Of a stretch of 40,773 bases of DNA, positions 27,595 through 36,738 are shown piece by piece. How positions within the stretch are numbered: position 1 is the first letter of the stretch; each line of letters begins with the position of its first letter. The DNA lies in NCBI GenBank assembly GCA_003153975.1, contig PMBZ01000071.1, positions 4,755 through 45,527 of the forward strand, given 5' to 3'. A program made the translations under genes and the position numbers. The notes beneath the pieces were generated by a model. That model ran no database searches, had not been told where the DNA came from, and saw only the letters and a program-made list of their open reading frames with translations. The stretch is from Hyphomicrobiales bacterium. Lineage in GTDB: Bacteria; Pseudomonadota; Alphaproteobacteria; Rhizobiales; Rhodomicrobiaceae.

Positions 27595-28833
27595 ATGAAG
27601 GTGCTCTCGAACATGGAAAAGCGGCCCAGGTCTTCAGTCGAACCGGCAAAGGTGGGCGCGGCCTCCTTCGTCATAGAGGAGGATATTCTCCGCCACAATC
27701 TGAGTGTCCTGAAGTACGTCAAGGAGCAAACCGGCTGCAAAATGTTCCAGGCGCTGAAGACCTGGTCCACCTGGCCGCTTTTCAAAATCACCAGGGAATA
27801 TCTGGACGGGACCGAGGTGAGTTCGTTGAATGAAGCCCGCCTCGGCTACGACGAGTTCAATCATGATGTGCACATGTATGCGCCGGCATACAGCGAGGCC
27901 GAGTTCCCTAAGATCCTCAACTATTGCAGCACGGTCATCTTCAACAGCTTTGCCCAGTGGGAGAAGTTCAAGCCTCGGGTGGATGCCCGCGTCAGCCGGA
28001 CGGGCAAGAAGATCGAATGCGGGTTGCGCATCAATCCGGAATATGCCGGAAAAGACGAGCATGGCGGCTTATGGACGCCCTGCGCTCCTGGATCGCGCCT
28101 CGGCATTCGCATCGATGAGTTCAAAGCCGCGCTCGCCAAAAATCCCCGCGCGCTCGATGGGATTGGCGGGTTGCACTTCCACATCTTTTTCGACAAGACC
28201 TTCGAAGACCTGAGAGATGCGCTAGGCGTCATCGAGGAGCGTTTCGGCGAGTATTTTTCGCGAATGCAATGGATCAATTTCGGTGGCGGCCAGAAAATCA
28301 CCGATGACGATTACGATGTTGAAGGGCTTATCCAGCTCGTCAACGCGTTCCAGAAAAGGCACGGCGTGACCGTTCACATGGAACCAGGCGCTGCCATCGT
28401 AAAAAATGCCGGCGTGCTGGTTGCGAACGTGCTGGATATTGTCGAGCGCGACGACGTGGGCTTCAAAATCGCGATTTTGGATATGTCGTTCAATGCGCAT
28501 ATGCCAGATTTCCTCTTGAGCCCGGAGCTGGACATGCCGGTGGCCGGCGCGGAAATCGTGCGCGATGCGGCGGAGCTGAAAAAGCACGCGCATGTCTACA
28601 GGCTGACCGGGGGCACCTGCGTTTCAGGCGATCAGCTTGGGCACTATCACGCTTTTCAGGAGCCACTGAAACCAGGCGATAAGGTGATTATGGAGGATGC
28701 CATCCAATACAATTTGGTGCAATGCACGATGTTCAACGGCGTCCAGCATCCGGCCATCCTGCTCTGGAAAAACGGCCAGCTGGAGGGTGTCCGGGAGTAT
28801 ACCTATCAAGACTACCGGGCCCGGATGGGATAA
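27595..28833 (+). CDS. nspC: Carboxynorspermidine decarboxylase (PLP-dependent, alanine racemase fold)
   Basis: FQALKTWSTWPLFKITREYLDGTEVSSLNEARLG; LHFHIFFDKTFEDL; INFGGGQKITDDDYD; MEPGAAIV; GGTCVSGDQLGHY; alternative start ATG 27613. Confidence 0.9.
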   Translation: MKVLSNMEKRPRSSVEPAKVGAASFVIEEDILRHNLSVLKYVKEQTGCKMFQALKTWSTWPLFKITREYLDGTEVSSLNEARLGYDEFNHDVHMYAPAYSEAEFPKILNYCSTVIFNSFAQWEKFKPRVDARVSRTGKKIECGLRINPEYAGKDEHGGLWTPCAPGSRLGIRIDEFKAALAKNPRALDGIGGLHFHIFFDKTFEDLRDALGVIEERFGEYFSRMQWINFGGGQKITDDDYDVEGLIQLVNAFQKRHGVTVHMEPGAAIVKNAGVLVANVLDIVERDDVGFKIAILDMSFNAHMPDFLLSPELDMPVAGAEIVRDAAELKKHAHVYRLTGGTCVSGDQLGHYHAFQEPLKPGDKVIMEDAIQYNLVQCTMFNGVQHPAILLWKNGQLEGVREYTYQDYRARMG

Positions 28834-28922
28834 CCGGCGCGTTCGAACCTGCGGAAAGTTGTATCCCGCCTTCGCTGGGGCCACGCCGAAGCGAGAGGTG
28901 GCTGGCTAGCTGTGCTCCCTGT

Positions 28923-30698
28923 CTAAGGCTTCGCGCTGGGCGGGATATTCAGCTCCCGGCAGGTGAAATCGATCATCTGGGCGGCGCGCTCGCGGATTTC
29001 GGCGTGCGTCCAGGCAGTCTTCTCCGCGACGCTGGCGAGCGTGCGGTATTTTTTCGACTGCTCCTTGATGACCGGAAGCTTCTGCTGAAAGTCGGAGTTC
29101 ATGAGCCTGACGTTCTCGGCGTAGTCCATGAGCGCGAGGTTGCCGATGGAATGGCAGGCCGAGAAGCGCTCCTCCTCGTCGGGGAAGTCGGCAAGCCATT
29201 GCGAGTCCTTGGCCGGGCGCTTGGGCAAAATGTGCTCGACCGTGGCCCGCGGGGTATCCCCGTCCACTTCGGGACCGCCGGACACCGATTCAATCCACCG
29301 GACGAGTGCAAGGCGCATCTCGTCGTCGTAAAGCGGCGTCGCCAGGGTTTCGAGGATGCGTTCGATCTGAGAGGCGCGGAAGGTCAAGGCGCCGGGCCGT
29401 CCCGTGCTGGTCGAGAAGGGGTTGCGGCTTTGCGATAGCGCCCGGCCGAAGATACGGGCGCGGTCGTTGGCGGAAAACTTGGCCAGCATCATCATCATGC
29501 AGATGCGGTGCAGGGCCGCGAAGCGCAGGCGAAACGTCCTCTCCGCCTTGGTTCCGGTGCCGCTCGCCTTCGCACTCCGCTTGGCATTGTACGCGTGATA
29601 CCAAGTCAGCGCCACCGGCTGCCATTCGGGCCATTTAAAGAAGCGAAGGCGCCAGACATCCAGATCCGCCTCCGAGGCGGGCGCCGCGCTCAGCTTCTCC
29701 TGAAGCGAAACCCAGGTGGAGGCATGGCGCAGAATATCGTCCAACACCTCGGGTAGGCGCTTCGCCCCATAATTCCTCTCGATACTGGCCGCGAGCTTGG
29801 CAAGGTGGTCGGCGCCCTGAGGCTCGCATCGCTTCACGAAGTCGTAGGCGCGCATGAAGTCTTCGATGCCGTTGCCAGCCAGATGCTGGAGGCCGTGCCA
29901 GCGCCGGGCAACCATTTCGGCAGGCTCGCCGTCCCCCGCCAGATCGAGGAGCTGGCCCTTGAAAATGTCGGCCGGACTGAGCTGCACTCCGCGATTGTTG
30001 GCCGTGATGAACACTTGGCGCGCGAGCGTGTGGCTCTCCGTCTCGGAGACGACCAGCAGCGTGTGCGAAAGCAGAAAGTCCGCGAACAGCGACAGGCGTT
30101 CCTGGTCCCAGGCGGAGAGATAGCCATGGAAGATCGAGCGCGAATGCCTGATGCGCGTGCCCCTGGCGCCGGCTGGGCGCTTGAAAGTCTTGAGCGTCTG
30201 GCCTGGACCCTGGATTTCGCTGGAAAGCGTGTAGTCGGCACCGGCGATGTGGAGCCTGTTGGTGCCGCGGTCCTGGATCAGGCCGCCGATCCGGCCTCGT
30301 AACTCTCCGGACGCGGTGAGGTCGCGAATGATGCAAAGCAGGATGGTGAGCGTGGTCGCGCGCTGTAGTCCGTCGAAGATTTCGCATGTGCCGGGACCCG
30401 CGCGCCGGAGCACCATGGCGCCCAGGTGGTAGCCGGCGGCATCCTCCTGCCCGGCGGGTAGAACCCAGGCTCCATCGGCGGCATCGGCTTCCTCGCCCGT
30501 GTCGCCGGCGATCGATATCACCGGCCCGCTGTGCTGCTCGGGCTCTGGCAAATGCGCGGCGCAGGCACGCTCGATATCCGCGAGCAGTTCCTCGCTCTGC
30601 TTGGCATCCCAGACATAATCGCGCTGTACGTTTGCCGCGGTGAAGATGCCCAACCGGAAAAACTGTTCGACCGTCAATACGCGCGCAGAGAGCAGCAT
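28923..30698 (-). CDS. DUF262/DUF1524 protein, GmrSD-like (possible type IV restriction enzyme)
   Basis: QRDYVWDAKQSEELLADI and FDGLQRATTLTILL (DUF262); ATVEHILPKRP...HSIGNLALMDYAENVRLMNSDFQQK (DUF1524 HNH-like). Confidence 0.85.
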   Translation of the reverse strand: MLLSARVLTVEQFFRLGIFTAANVQRDYVWDAKQSEELLADIERACAAHLPEPEQHSGPVISIAGDTGEEADAADGAWVLPAGQEDAAGYHLGAMVLRRAGPGTCEIFDGLQRATTLTILLCIIRDLTASGELRGRIGGLIQDRGTNRLHIAGADYTLSSEIQGPGQTLKTFKRPAGARGTRIRHSRSIFHGYLSAWDQERLSLFADFLLSHTLLVVSETESHTLARQVFITANNRGVQLSPADIFKGQLLDLAGDGEPAEMVARRWHGLQHLAGNGIEDFMRAYDFVKRCEPQGADHLAKLAASIERNYGAKRLPEVLDDILRHASTWVSLQEKLSAAPASEADLDVWRLRFFKWPEWQPVALTWYHAYNAKRSAKASGTGTKAERTFRLRFAALHRICMMMMLAKFSANDRARIFGRALSQSRNPFSTSTGRPGALTFRASQIERILETLATPLYDDEMRLALVRWIESVSGGPEVDGDTPRATVEHILPKRPAKDSQWLADFPDEEERFSACHSIGNLALMDYAENVRLMNSDFQQKLPVIKEQSKKYRTLASVAEKTAWTHAEIRERAAQMIDFTCRELNIPPSAKP

Positions 30699-30944
30699 GG
30701 CTGATCCAGAAGTGAGGGACGCAAGGCAACCGCAGTGGACACCGCAAAAAGCGCGAAGGCGCTAACCCTCGCACGATTTGCATTTAATCCGGATAAACAG
30801 CTTAAGCGGTTTGCGCAAGAAGCGCCGGGGCCTTTCCCTCGTCCTGGACGACATCGAAAAAAATCCGTGGTCAACGAAACCCGCGCCGGCCGGTCGAGTG
30901 GGGTTATACACCATAACCGTTAACCTGCCCAGCGCGAGGGCGGC

Positions 30945-31409
30945 CTATTTCACCGCCAGGAGTTCGACCTCGAAGAGCAGCGTGGCATTCGGCGGAATGA
31001 CACCGCCGGCGCCGCGCGCGCCATAGCCGAGGTTCGCCGGAATGATGAGTGTGCGCTTTCCGCCCACCTGCATCGTGGCGACGCCCTCGTCCCAGCCGCG
31101 GATCACTTGGCCAGCCGCGATCTTGAACTCGAAGGGCTCGCCACGGTCGAGCGAGCTGTCGAACTTCTTGCCCTTGGCGCCGTTCTCGTAAAGCCAGCCG
31201 GTATAGTGCATGACGCAGATTTGGCCTGGCTTGGGCTTGGGGCCAGCGCCGACGGTGGTGTCCTGGATCTGCAAGCCTGAAGGTGTGGTCATGGTTTGTC
31301 CCGGGGTTTGTGCCATTGCTTCGGAACCGGCCGCCGGCAGCCCGGCCGGCACGCCGATGAGCGCCAATGCGATTAGAACGCCGGCCCGGTGAGCCGCGAA
31401 TACACGCAA
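30945..31409 (-). CDS. FKBP-type peptidyl-prolyl cis-trans isomerase, exported
   Basis: Signal peptide; VMHYTGWLYENGAKGKKFDSSLDRGEPFEFKIAAGQVIRGWDEGVATMQVGGKRTLIIPANLGYGARGAGGVIPPNATLLFEVELL. Confidence 0.95.
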   Translation of the reverse strand: MRVFAAHRAGVLIALALIGVPAGLPAAGSEAMAQTPGQTMTTPSGLQIQDTTVGAGPKPKPGQICVMHYTGWLYENGAKGKKFDSSLDRGEPFEFKIAAGQVIRGWDEGVATMQVGGKRTLIIPANLGYGARGAGGVIPPNATLLFEVELLAVK

Positions 31410-31625
31410 TTCCTTTACTCCTCGTAAACTATCCCGCCTGCTGCCTGTTTAGCGGAAAGTTAACGGGCCTGCATTCTTTTTTGCCGTTTCGGTTAAAGCG
31501 GGGCCTTAAAGCGACAACTTTTGAATTTATGCAAGAGCGTCATGAGTTTCGCATAAGCTTTAGCGATTCGGTAATCATAAAGCGCGAAAAGGCAGTTCCA
31601 GCGTGCAACCAAACGGGACCTTGAG

Positions 31626-31856
31626 ATGAAACCCGAGGATATAGCGAAGTGCAAATGGCACATCGAATCGGCGCTCCACATAATGGAGCGTGAGGCCGAT
31701 ACCCAGCCGGAAGTCCATGTGCTGATCTGCATTCGCGAACTCATGGAGGACATCGAGTGGCTCGAAGCGTATGAGGCGCAGTCGGCGGGCAATATCGTGC
31801 GTTTGTCGGACGTGAGGCATCTTCGCGCATTAAGCGTCGTGCGCGCCGTGGAGTGA
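31626..31856 (+). CDS. Hypothetical small helical protein
   Basis: 76 aa, acidic helical ORF MKPEDIAKCKWHIESALHIMEREADTQPEVHVLICIRELMEDIEWLEAY. Confidence 0.5.
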   Translation: MKPEDIAKCKWHIESALHIMEREADTQPEVHVLICIRELMEDIEWLEAYEAQSAGNIVRLSDVRHLRALSVVRAVE

Positions 31857-31916
31857 TGGACCGCATGAGGGGGGGGCGCTTGTGTTCGAAGGTTGAGAAC
31901 CGCATGCAGCGAGTCT

Positions 31917-32022
31917 CCCCTCACCCTGCCCCTCTCCCCACGGGAGAGGGGACGGTGTTGAGCGGGCACGGCCTGCATTCGGGCGTTCCTTCTCCCGTTG
32001 GGGAGAGGGACAGGGTGAGGGG
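31917..32022. repeat. Palindromic repeat element, family A, copy 1
   Basis: CCCCTCACCCTGCCCCTCTCCCC...GGGGAGAGGGACAGGGTGAGGGG terminal inverted repeats. Confidence 0.8.
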
Positions 32023-32063
32023 TTGAACCGCCAGTTCCTTGCTCCGCCTTCGCCGCATCCTCT

Positions 32064-32477
32064 TCAATAAATCGGCCAGAGGCCGGGGGTGGCGAGTTCG
32101 ATCAGGTGGCCGTCCGGATCGCGGAAATAGATGCTCTTCCCGCCGCGCGGCCAATCGGTGCGCCCTTCGATTTCCACCCTGTTCGCCTTGAGCCTTTCCT
32201 CCCAAGCGGCAAGCTGGTCCGCGCCGGTCGCGAACGCCAAGTGCAACGGCCCCGCGCCATCGTGTGCGGGAATCGTGCCGCCCGGCAGCACGGCCGGCTC
32301 AAGGGAGGCGCCCCGCTTGAACACCAAGAGCACGCTGCGCCCGGCCACATCGTAGGCGGTCAGCCGCCGGTCCTGGAACATCGGCTTGAGCCCCATCACC
32401 TCTTCGTAGAAGGCTTGCGCGCGCGCCATATCGTCCACATAGACGGCCGTTTCGAGAATTCCGTTGAGAGTGGTCAC
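32064..32477 (-). CDS. VOC family (glyoxalase-like) protein
   Basis: ILETAVYVDDMARAQAFYEEVMGLKPMFQDRR...FRDPDGHLIELATPGLW. Confidence 0.92.
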   Translation of the reverse strand: MTTLNGILETAVYVDDMARAQAFYEEVMGLKPMFQDRRLTAYDVAGRSVLLVFKRGASLEPAVLPGGTIPAHDGAGPLHLAFATGADQLAAWEERLKANRVEIEGRTDWPRGGKSIYFRDPDGHLIELATPGLWPIY

Positions 32478-32616
32478 GATGCTCTCCCTGGTTGCCGCCG
32501 CTGCCGCGAATAAGCCTAAAAGTCACGAGACATCGGGAGCCCCGCGAGTGTAACATATTGCGTCGAATTGCCACCAACGCCGGCTGCCTCCCGGCCCGGC
32601 CAGAGGAACTGGAAGC

Positions 32617-33033
32617 ATGGATGCGCTGACGCTTGCCCAAGCCAACGAACTCACCCGGCTCGCGATGGAAAAGGCCAAGGCGGAGTATAGCCGCCCGATT
32701 TGCGTGGCCGTCTGCGATCCGGCGGGCTTCCTGATCGCCTTCCAGCGCATGGAAGGCGCGCCCCTGCGCAGCATCGCCATCTCGCAGGGCAAGGCCTATA
32801 GCTCCGCGCGCATGATGGTGAGCACCGACGCGCTGCTCCAGCGGCTGGAGAAGGAGAACATCCCGGTCGGCTATTTCTGCGACGAGAAGCTCACGGCCCT
32901 GCCGGGCGGCAGCGTTTTGAAGAACGCGGACGGCAAGATCGTGGGCGCTGCGGGCATCAGCGGCCTGACCTCGGCGGAAGACCAGGAGGTCGCCGATTTC
33001 CTCGCGAACATGGCGGCGCAGTCGGTGGTGTAG
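32617..33033 (+). CDS. Heme-binding protein, GlcG/HbpS family
   Basis: LTLAQANELTRLAMEKAKAEYSRPICVAVCDPAGFLIAFQRMEGAPLRSIAISQGKAYSSARM...VGAAGISGLTSAEDQEVA. Confidence 0.88.
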   Translation: MDALTLAQANELTRLAMEKAKAEYSRPICVAVCDPAGFLIAFQRMEGAPLRSIAISQGKAYSSARMMVSTDALLQRLEKENIPVGYFCDEKLTALPGGSVLKNADGKIVGAAGISGLTSAEDQEVADFLANMAAQSVV

Positions 33034-33040
33034 CAGGGAA

Positions 33041-33146
33041 TAACCCTCTTCCCATCCGCTTGCGGGTGCGGAAGCGGAAAGAGGCAAGCTCGCCAAGACC
33101 AGCTTGCTGGGAGAGGGTGGCCGCGAAGCGGCCGCGTGAGGGATTA
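33041..33146. repeat. Palindromic repeat element, family A, diverged copy 2
   Basis: TAACCCTCTTCCC...GGGAGAGGGT...GTGAGGGATTA; same length class and layout as copies 1, 3 and 4 but degenerate. Confidence 0.5.
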
Positions 33147-33623
33147 GCCGCGCGCCGCATCGGTTCAGCCAGGAATCTGCTGGCGTGGCTGAGAGCTTCG
33201 AAACATCCAGGCGACCCAAAACCATGTTCGCTGCGCCGCTCGCCGCTAACTGCCCGTTAACCAGGGCGGAGCGGGTTTTCCATGTTTTGGCGCGTGTGGA
33301 GGCCGGTTCATTCATGCCGCTACTATAGGGCGGAAAGTTTTCTAAAGTTTTAAGTGCGCGCTAAGTCATTGTTTTGATGACGTGAATCCATAGTGCCGCA
33401 CGGCGCTTGCAGGCACAAGATGCGTCAAATCGTGGTTAATATTAAAATCACAGCTATATTTAACGGTGTTTTCGAAACGCGAAAATCGACCTGAAAACGG
33501 AAAAATTTCGCGAAAATTCGCTAGAAAAGCAGGTGAAGTTTTGCCGTTTACCACGCCGTCATTAACCATGATGCGCTGCCTGCGGGGATTTACTTTGTTT
33601 TAACCCGGCTGCGGAGCTTTTGG

Positions 33624-33736
33624 CTCCCCCTCACCCCCAGCCCCTCTCCCGCAAGGGGAGAGGGGAGTGAGGCTGTGCCCGTTGAGCGGCCGTTCCCCTC
33701 TCCCCTTGCGGGAGAGGGGGCAGGGGTGAGGGGGAG
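33624..33736. repeat. Palindromic repeat element, family A, copy 3
   Basis: Perfect 14-bp terminal inverted repeat CTCCCCCTCACCCC / GGGGTGAGGGGGAG with internal CCCCTCTCCCGCAAGGGGAGAGGGG. Confidence 0.85.
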
Positions 33737-33778
33737 AGCAAAGACCTCAGCCGGTTGTCCGCGCAATCTCTCCGCGTT

Positions 33779-34285
33779 TCACTCCAGCGGGGCGCCCGGC
33801 TCCTGCTTCGCGGTCTTGATCGTGATCGCGGTTTTCACCGAACTGACGTTCGGCGCGGCCGTCAGCTCACGGATGATGAAGTTCTGAAACGTCACGACAT
33901 CGGGCGCGACGCACTTCAACAGAAAATCGGTATCCCCGGACAGCATGTGCGCCTCGCGCACGATATCCCACTGGCGTGTCCGCGCCTCGAATGCCGACAG
34001 GTCGGCCTCGGACTGGCTTTCGAGCTTCACGTAAGCGAAGGCCGTCAGGTGGAAGCCCAGCCGGGGCAGGTTGAACGCCGCGTGATACCCGGAAATAACG
34101 CCGGCGCGTTCCAGTTCCCGGACGCGCCTGAGGCATGGCGGAGCAGAAAGACCCACCCGGAAGGCAAGCTCAACATTGGTCATCCGGCCGTTTTTTTGCA
34201 GCTCGGTCAATATTCGCCAGTCGGTGGCATCCAATTTCGCAGGTTTGTTCACGTCGTTAAGCGTCCGTGTAGAGGCCATGGGCAC
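33779..34285 (-). CDS. Lrp/AsnC family transcriptional regulator
   Basis: LDATDWRILTELQKNGRMTNVELAFRVGLSAPPCLRRVRELERAGVISGYHA plus RAM domain. Confidence 0.95.
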   Translation of the reverse strand: MPMASTRTLNDVNKPAKLDATDWRILTELQKNGRMTNVELAFRVGLSAPPCLRRVRELERAGVISGYHAAFNLPRLGFHLTAFAYVKLESQSEADLSAFEARTRQWDIVREAHMLSGDTDFLLKCVAPDVVTFQNFIIRELTAAPNVSSVKTAITIKTAKQEPGAPLE

Positions 34286-34503
34286 CCTCTAGGCTAAACC
34301 TATTCTGATAACCGGCAGGAGCAGGATAAAAAATGATTAAGATCAAAAAATGCAAATTCAGAAGCAAAGTTTCGTTAATGTGAGCGGATGCGGGCGCCGC
34401 CCGCCGCGCCCGGACGCCGTGCCCCCAGTTAATCTTCTTGCAAAAACCCCTTGCAAGCCCACTTGTGCGATGCAACACAAGGGGACGGGGAGAGAAATGC
34501 GCC

Positions 34504-35466
34504 ATGACAGAGCGTAAGGCGAGGCTCGTTATCGTTGGGTCCGGTCCGGCGGGCTATACGGCGGCAATCTATGCCGCCCGCGCCATGCTGCAGCCGGTTC
34601 TGATCGAGGGAATGCAGCCGGGCGGCCAGCTTACCATAACCACCGATGTCGAGAACTATCCGGGCTTCGCGGCGGCGATCCAGGGGCCGTGGCTCATGGA
34701 GCAGATGCGCGCGCAGGCGCTGCATGTGGGCGCGGAGATCGTCCAGGATCACATCGTCTCGGTGGACTTCGCGCGGCGGCCGTTCACGCTGCAAGGCGAT
34801 TCCGGCACAAGCTACACCGCGGAGGCGGCGATCGTTTGCACGGGCGCCCAGGCCCGGTGGCTTGGCCTGCCAAGCGAACAGAAATTCCAAGGCTATGGCG
34901 TATCGGCCTGCGCGACCTGCGACGGCTTTTTTTATAAGGGCAGAGACGTTGCCGTGATCGGCGGCGGCAATTCCGCTGTCGAGGAGGCGATATTCCTGAC
35001 CAACTTCGCGCGCTCCGTCACCGTGATCCACCGCCGGGATTCCTTCCGCGCCGAGAAGATCCTGCAGCAGAGGCTGTTCGCGAACCCGAAGGTGAAGGTG
35101 GTTTGGAACGCCGCGCTCGATGAGGTTTTGGGAAGCGAGAACCCGAAGGGCGTGTCCGGCATAAGGCTGCGCGACGTGAAGACCGGCGCGGCCAGCGAGC
35201 TTGCCGTGGACGGCGTGTTCATCGCCATCGGCCATGCGCCCGCGACCGCGATATTCAAGGGACAGCTGGAGATGAGCCCCTCGGGTTATATCGTGACCGC
35301 CCCCAAATCGGCGGCGACCAACGTTCCGGGCGTGTTCGCCGCGGGCGATGTGACCGACGACACTTACCGCCAGGCCGTTACCGCCGCCGGCATGGGCTGC
35401 ATGGCGGCCCTGGACGCCGAACGCTATCTGGCAAGCCTGGAAACCCCTGCGCAGGCCGCCCGCTAG
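34504..35466 (+). CDS. trxB: Thioredoxin-disulfide reductase
   Basis: [78 protein letters not shown]. Confidence 0.96.
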   Translation: MTERKARLVIVGSGPAGYTAAIYAARAMLQPVLIEGMQPGGQLTITTDVENYPGFAAAIQGPWLMEQMRAQALHVGAEIVQDHIVSVDFARRPFTLQGDSGTSYTAEAAIVCTGAQARWLGLPSEQKFQGYGVSACATCDGFFYKGRDVAVIGGGNSAVEEAIFLTNFARSVTVIHRRDSFRAEKILQQRLFANPKVKVVWNAALDEVLGSENPKGVSGIRLRDVKTGAASELAVDGVFIAIGHAPATAIFKGQLEMSPSGYIVTAPKSAATNVPGVFAAGDVTDDTYRQAVTAAGMGCMAALDAERYLASLETPAQAAR

Positions 35467-35493
35467 GCGCCTGGAATCCCGGAGGCAAAAGCT

Positions 35494-36390
35494 ATGCCCT
35501 TGGATTGGGACAAGCTGCGTATATTTCATGCCGCCGCCGAGGCGGGAAGCTTCACGCACGCGGGCGAAGCGCTGGCCATCAGCCAGTCCGCCGTCAGCCG
35601 TCACATCAGCGCGCTCGAACGGGATCTGAACGTTCCCCTGTTCCACCGTCACGCGCGCGGCCTGGTGCTGACCGAGCAGGGCGAGCTGCTCTACCGGACC
35701 GCGCAGGACGTGCTGAACAAGCTTGCGACAACGCAGATCCTGCTCGCGGATTCGCGGGGCAAGCCCAGCGGCGAGCTGAGGGTGACAACGACGCAGGCGT
35801 TCGGAACGGGCTGGCTCACGCCGCGCCTGAACGAGTTCATGAAGCTCTATCCGGATATCCAGCTCAACCTCCTGCTTGGCGACGAGACCCTCAATCTCAC
35901 CATGCGGGAGGCGGACGTGGCGATCTGGTTCGGCGCTCCGACCCAGCAGGATCTCGTGCGGCGGAGGCTGTTCACCGCGCACTATCACACCTACGCCGCG
36001 CACGAGTACATAAAGCGGCACGGCAAGCCGCAGTCCGCCGGCGATCTCGATAAGCACCGTATCCTGACCTATGGCGGGCCGGTGCCCAGTCCGTTCAAAG
36101 AAATGAATTGGCTTGAGACGGCAAACCGCGATGCCAGGGGGCCGCGCGAACCGGCACTCAGAATCAACAGCCTTGTCGCGCTGCGTGAGGCGGTCGTGCA
36201 TGGCATCGGCATCGCCGTCCTGCCGGATTATCTCGCGAAAGACGACCCGCGCCTGGTCAATGTCCTGGAAGAGATGGAAATGCCCGTATTCGACGCATTT
36301 TTCGTCTATCCGGAGGACTTGAAGGACACGAAACGCGTTAACGCATTCCGCGACTTCCTCGTGGCGAAATCGCGCGAGTGGTCATTCTAA
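35494..36390 (+). CDS. LysR family transcriptional regulator (LsrB/VtlR-like by position after trxB)
   Basis: LDWDKLRIFHAAAEAGSFTHAGEALAISQSAVSRHISALERDLNVPLFHRHARGLVLTEQGELL. Confidence 0.92.
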   Translation: MPLDWDKLRIFHAAAEAGSFTHAGEALAISQSAVSRHISALERDLNVPLFHRHARGLVLTEQGELLYRTAQDVLNKLATTQILLADSRGKPSGELRVTTTQAFGTGWLTPRLNEFMKLYPDIQLNLLLGDETLNLTMREADVAIWFGAPTQQDLVRRRLFTAHYHTYAAHEYIKRHGKPQSAGDLDKHRILTYGGPVPSPFKEMNWLETANRDARGPREPALRINSLVALREAVVHGIGIAVLPDYLAKDDPRLVNVLEEMEMPVFDAFFVYPEDLKDTKRVNAFRDFLVAKSREWSF

Positions 36391-36738
36391 TTCGGCGAAG
36401 CTCACGGGCGGCCGCGAACGCCGGCCGTTCCCCTGGAGGTGCCGCGTCCGGCTCCGTCACCGCGGCCACGCAAGCTTCGATCCACCGAAGCATGTTTTGC
36501 TCCCCCTTGCCGATTGTGGTGCAATTCCGCAACGAGTGTGATGAATTTGAGGCGAACTGGCGCGACAGCCATTCGCACGGGGCCGAAACTGTTTACACTT
36601 TATTAGTGCTGAGTGATTCGGCTGCAATTTCAAAAGCCGAGAAGGATGGCGTGGGTGCGTAAAGCGAGTTTCCCAGGGGGCCAGGCTTAAGAGGCGCATG
36701 ATCGCCTCGCGAGCCAATCAGGCGGAACGAGGCGAGCT

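Noticed and set aside
29635-30783. 382-aa minus-strand ORF in another frame of the DUF262 gene
   Set aside because: Overlaps the well-supported DUF262/DUF1524 frame; Arg-rich, no family signature
34429-36201. 590-aa minus-strand ORF opposite trxB and the LysR gene
   Set aside because: GC-rich shadow ORF; the plus strand encodes two clear protein families and the antisense translation is Arg/His/Gly-rich without recognisable motifs
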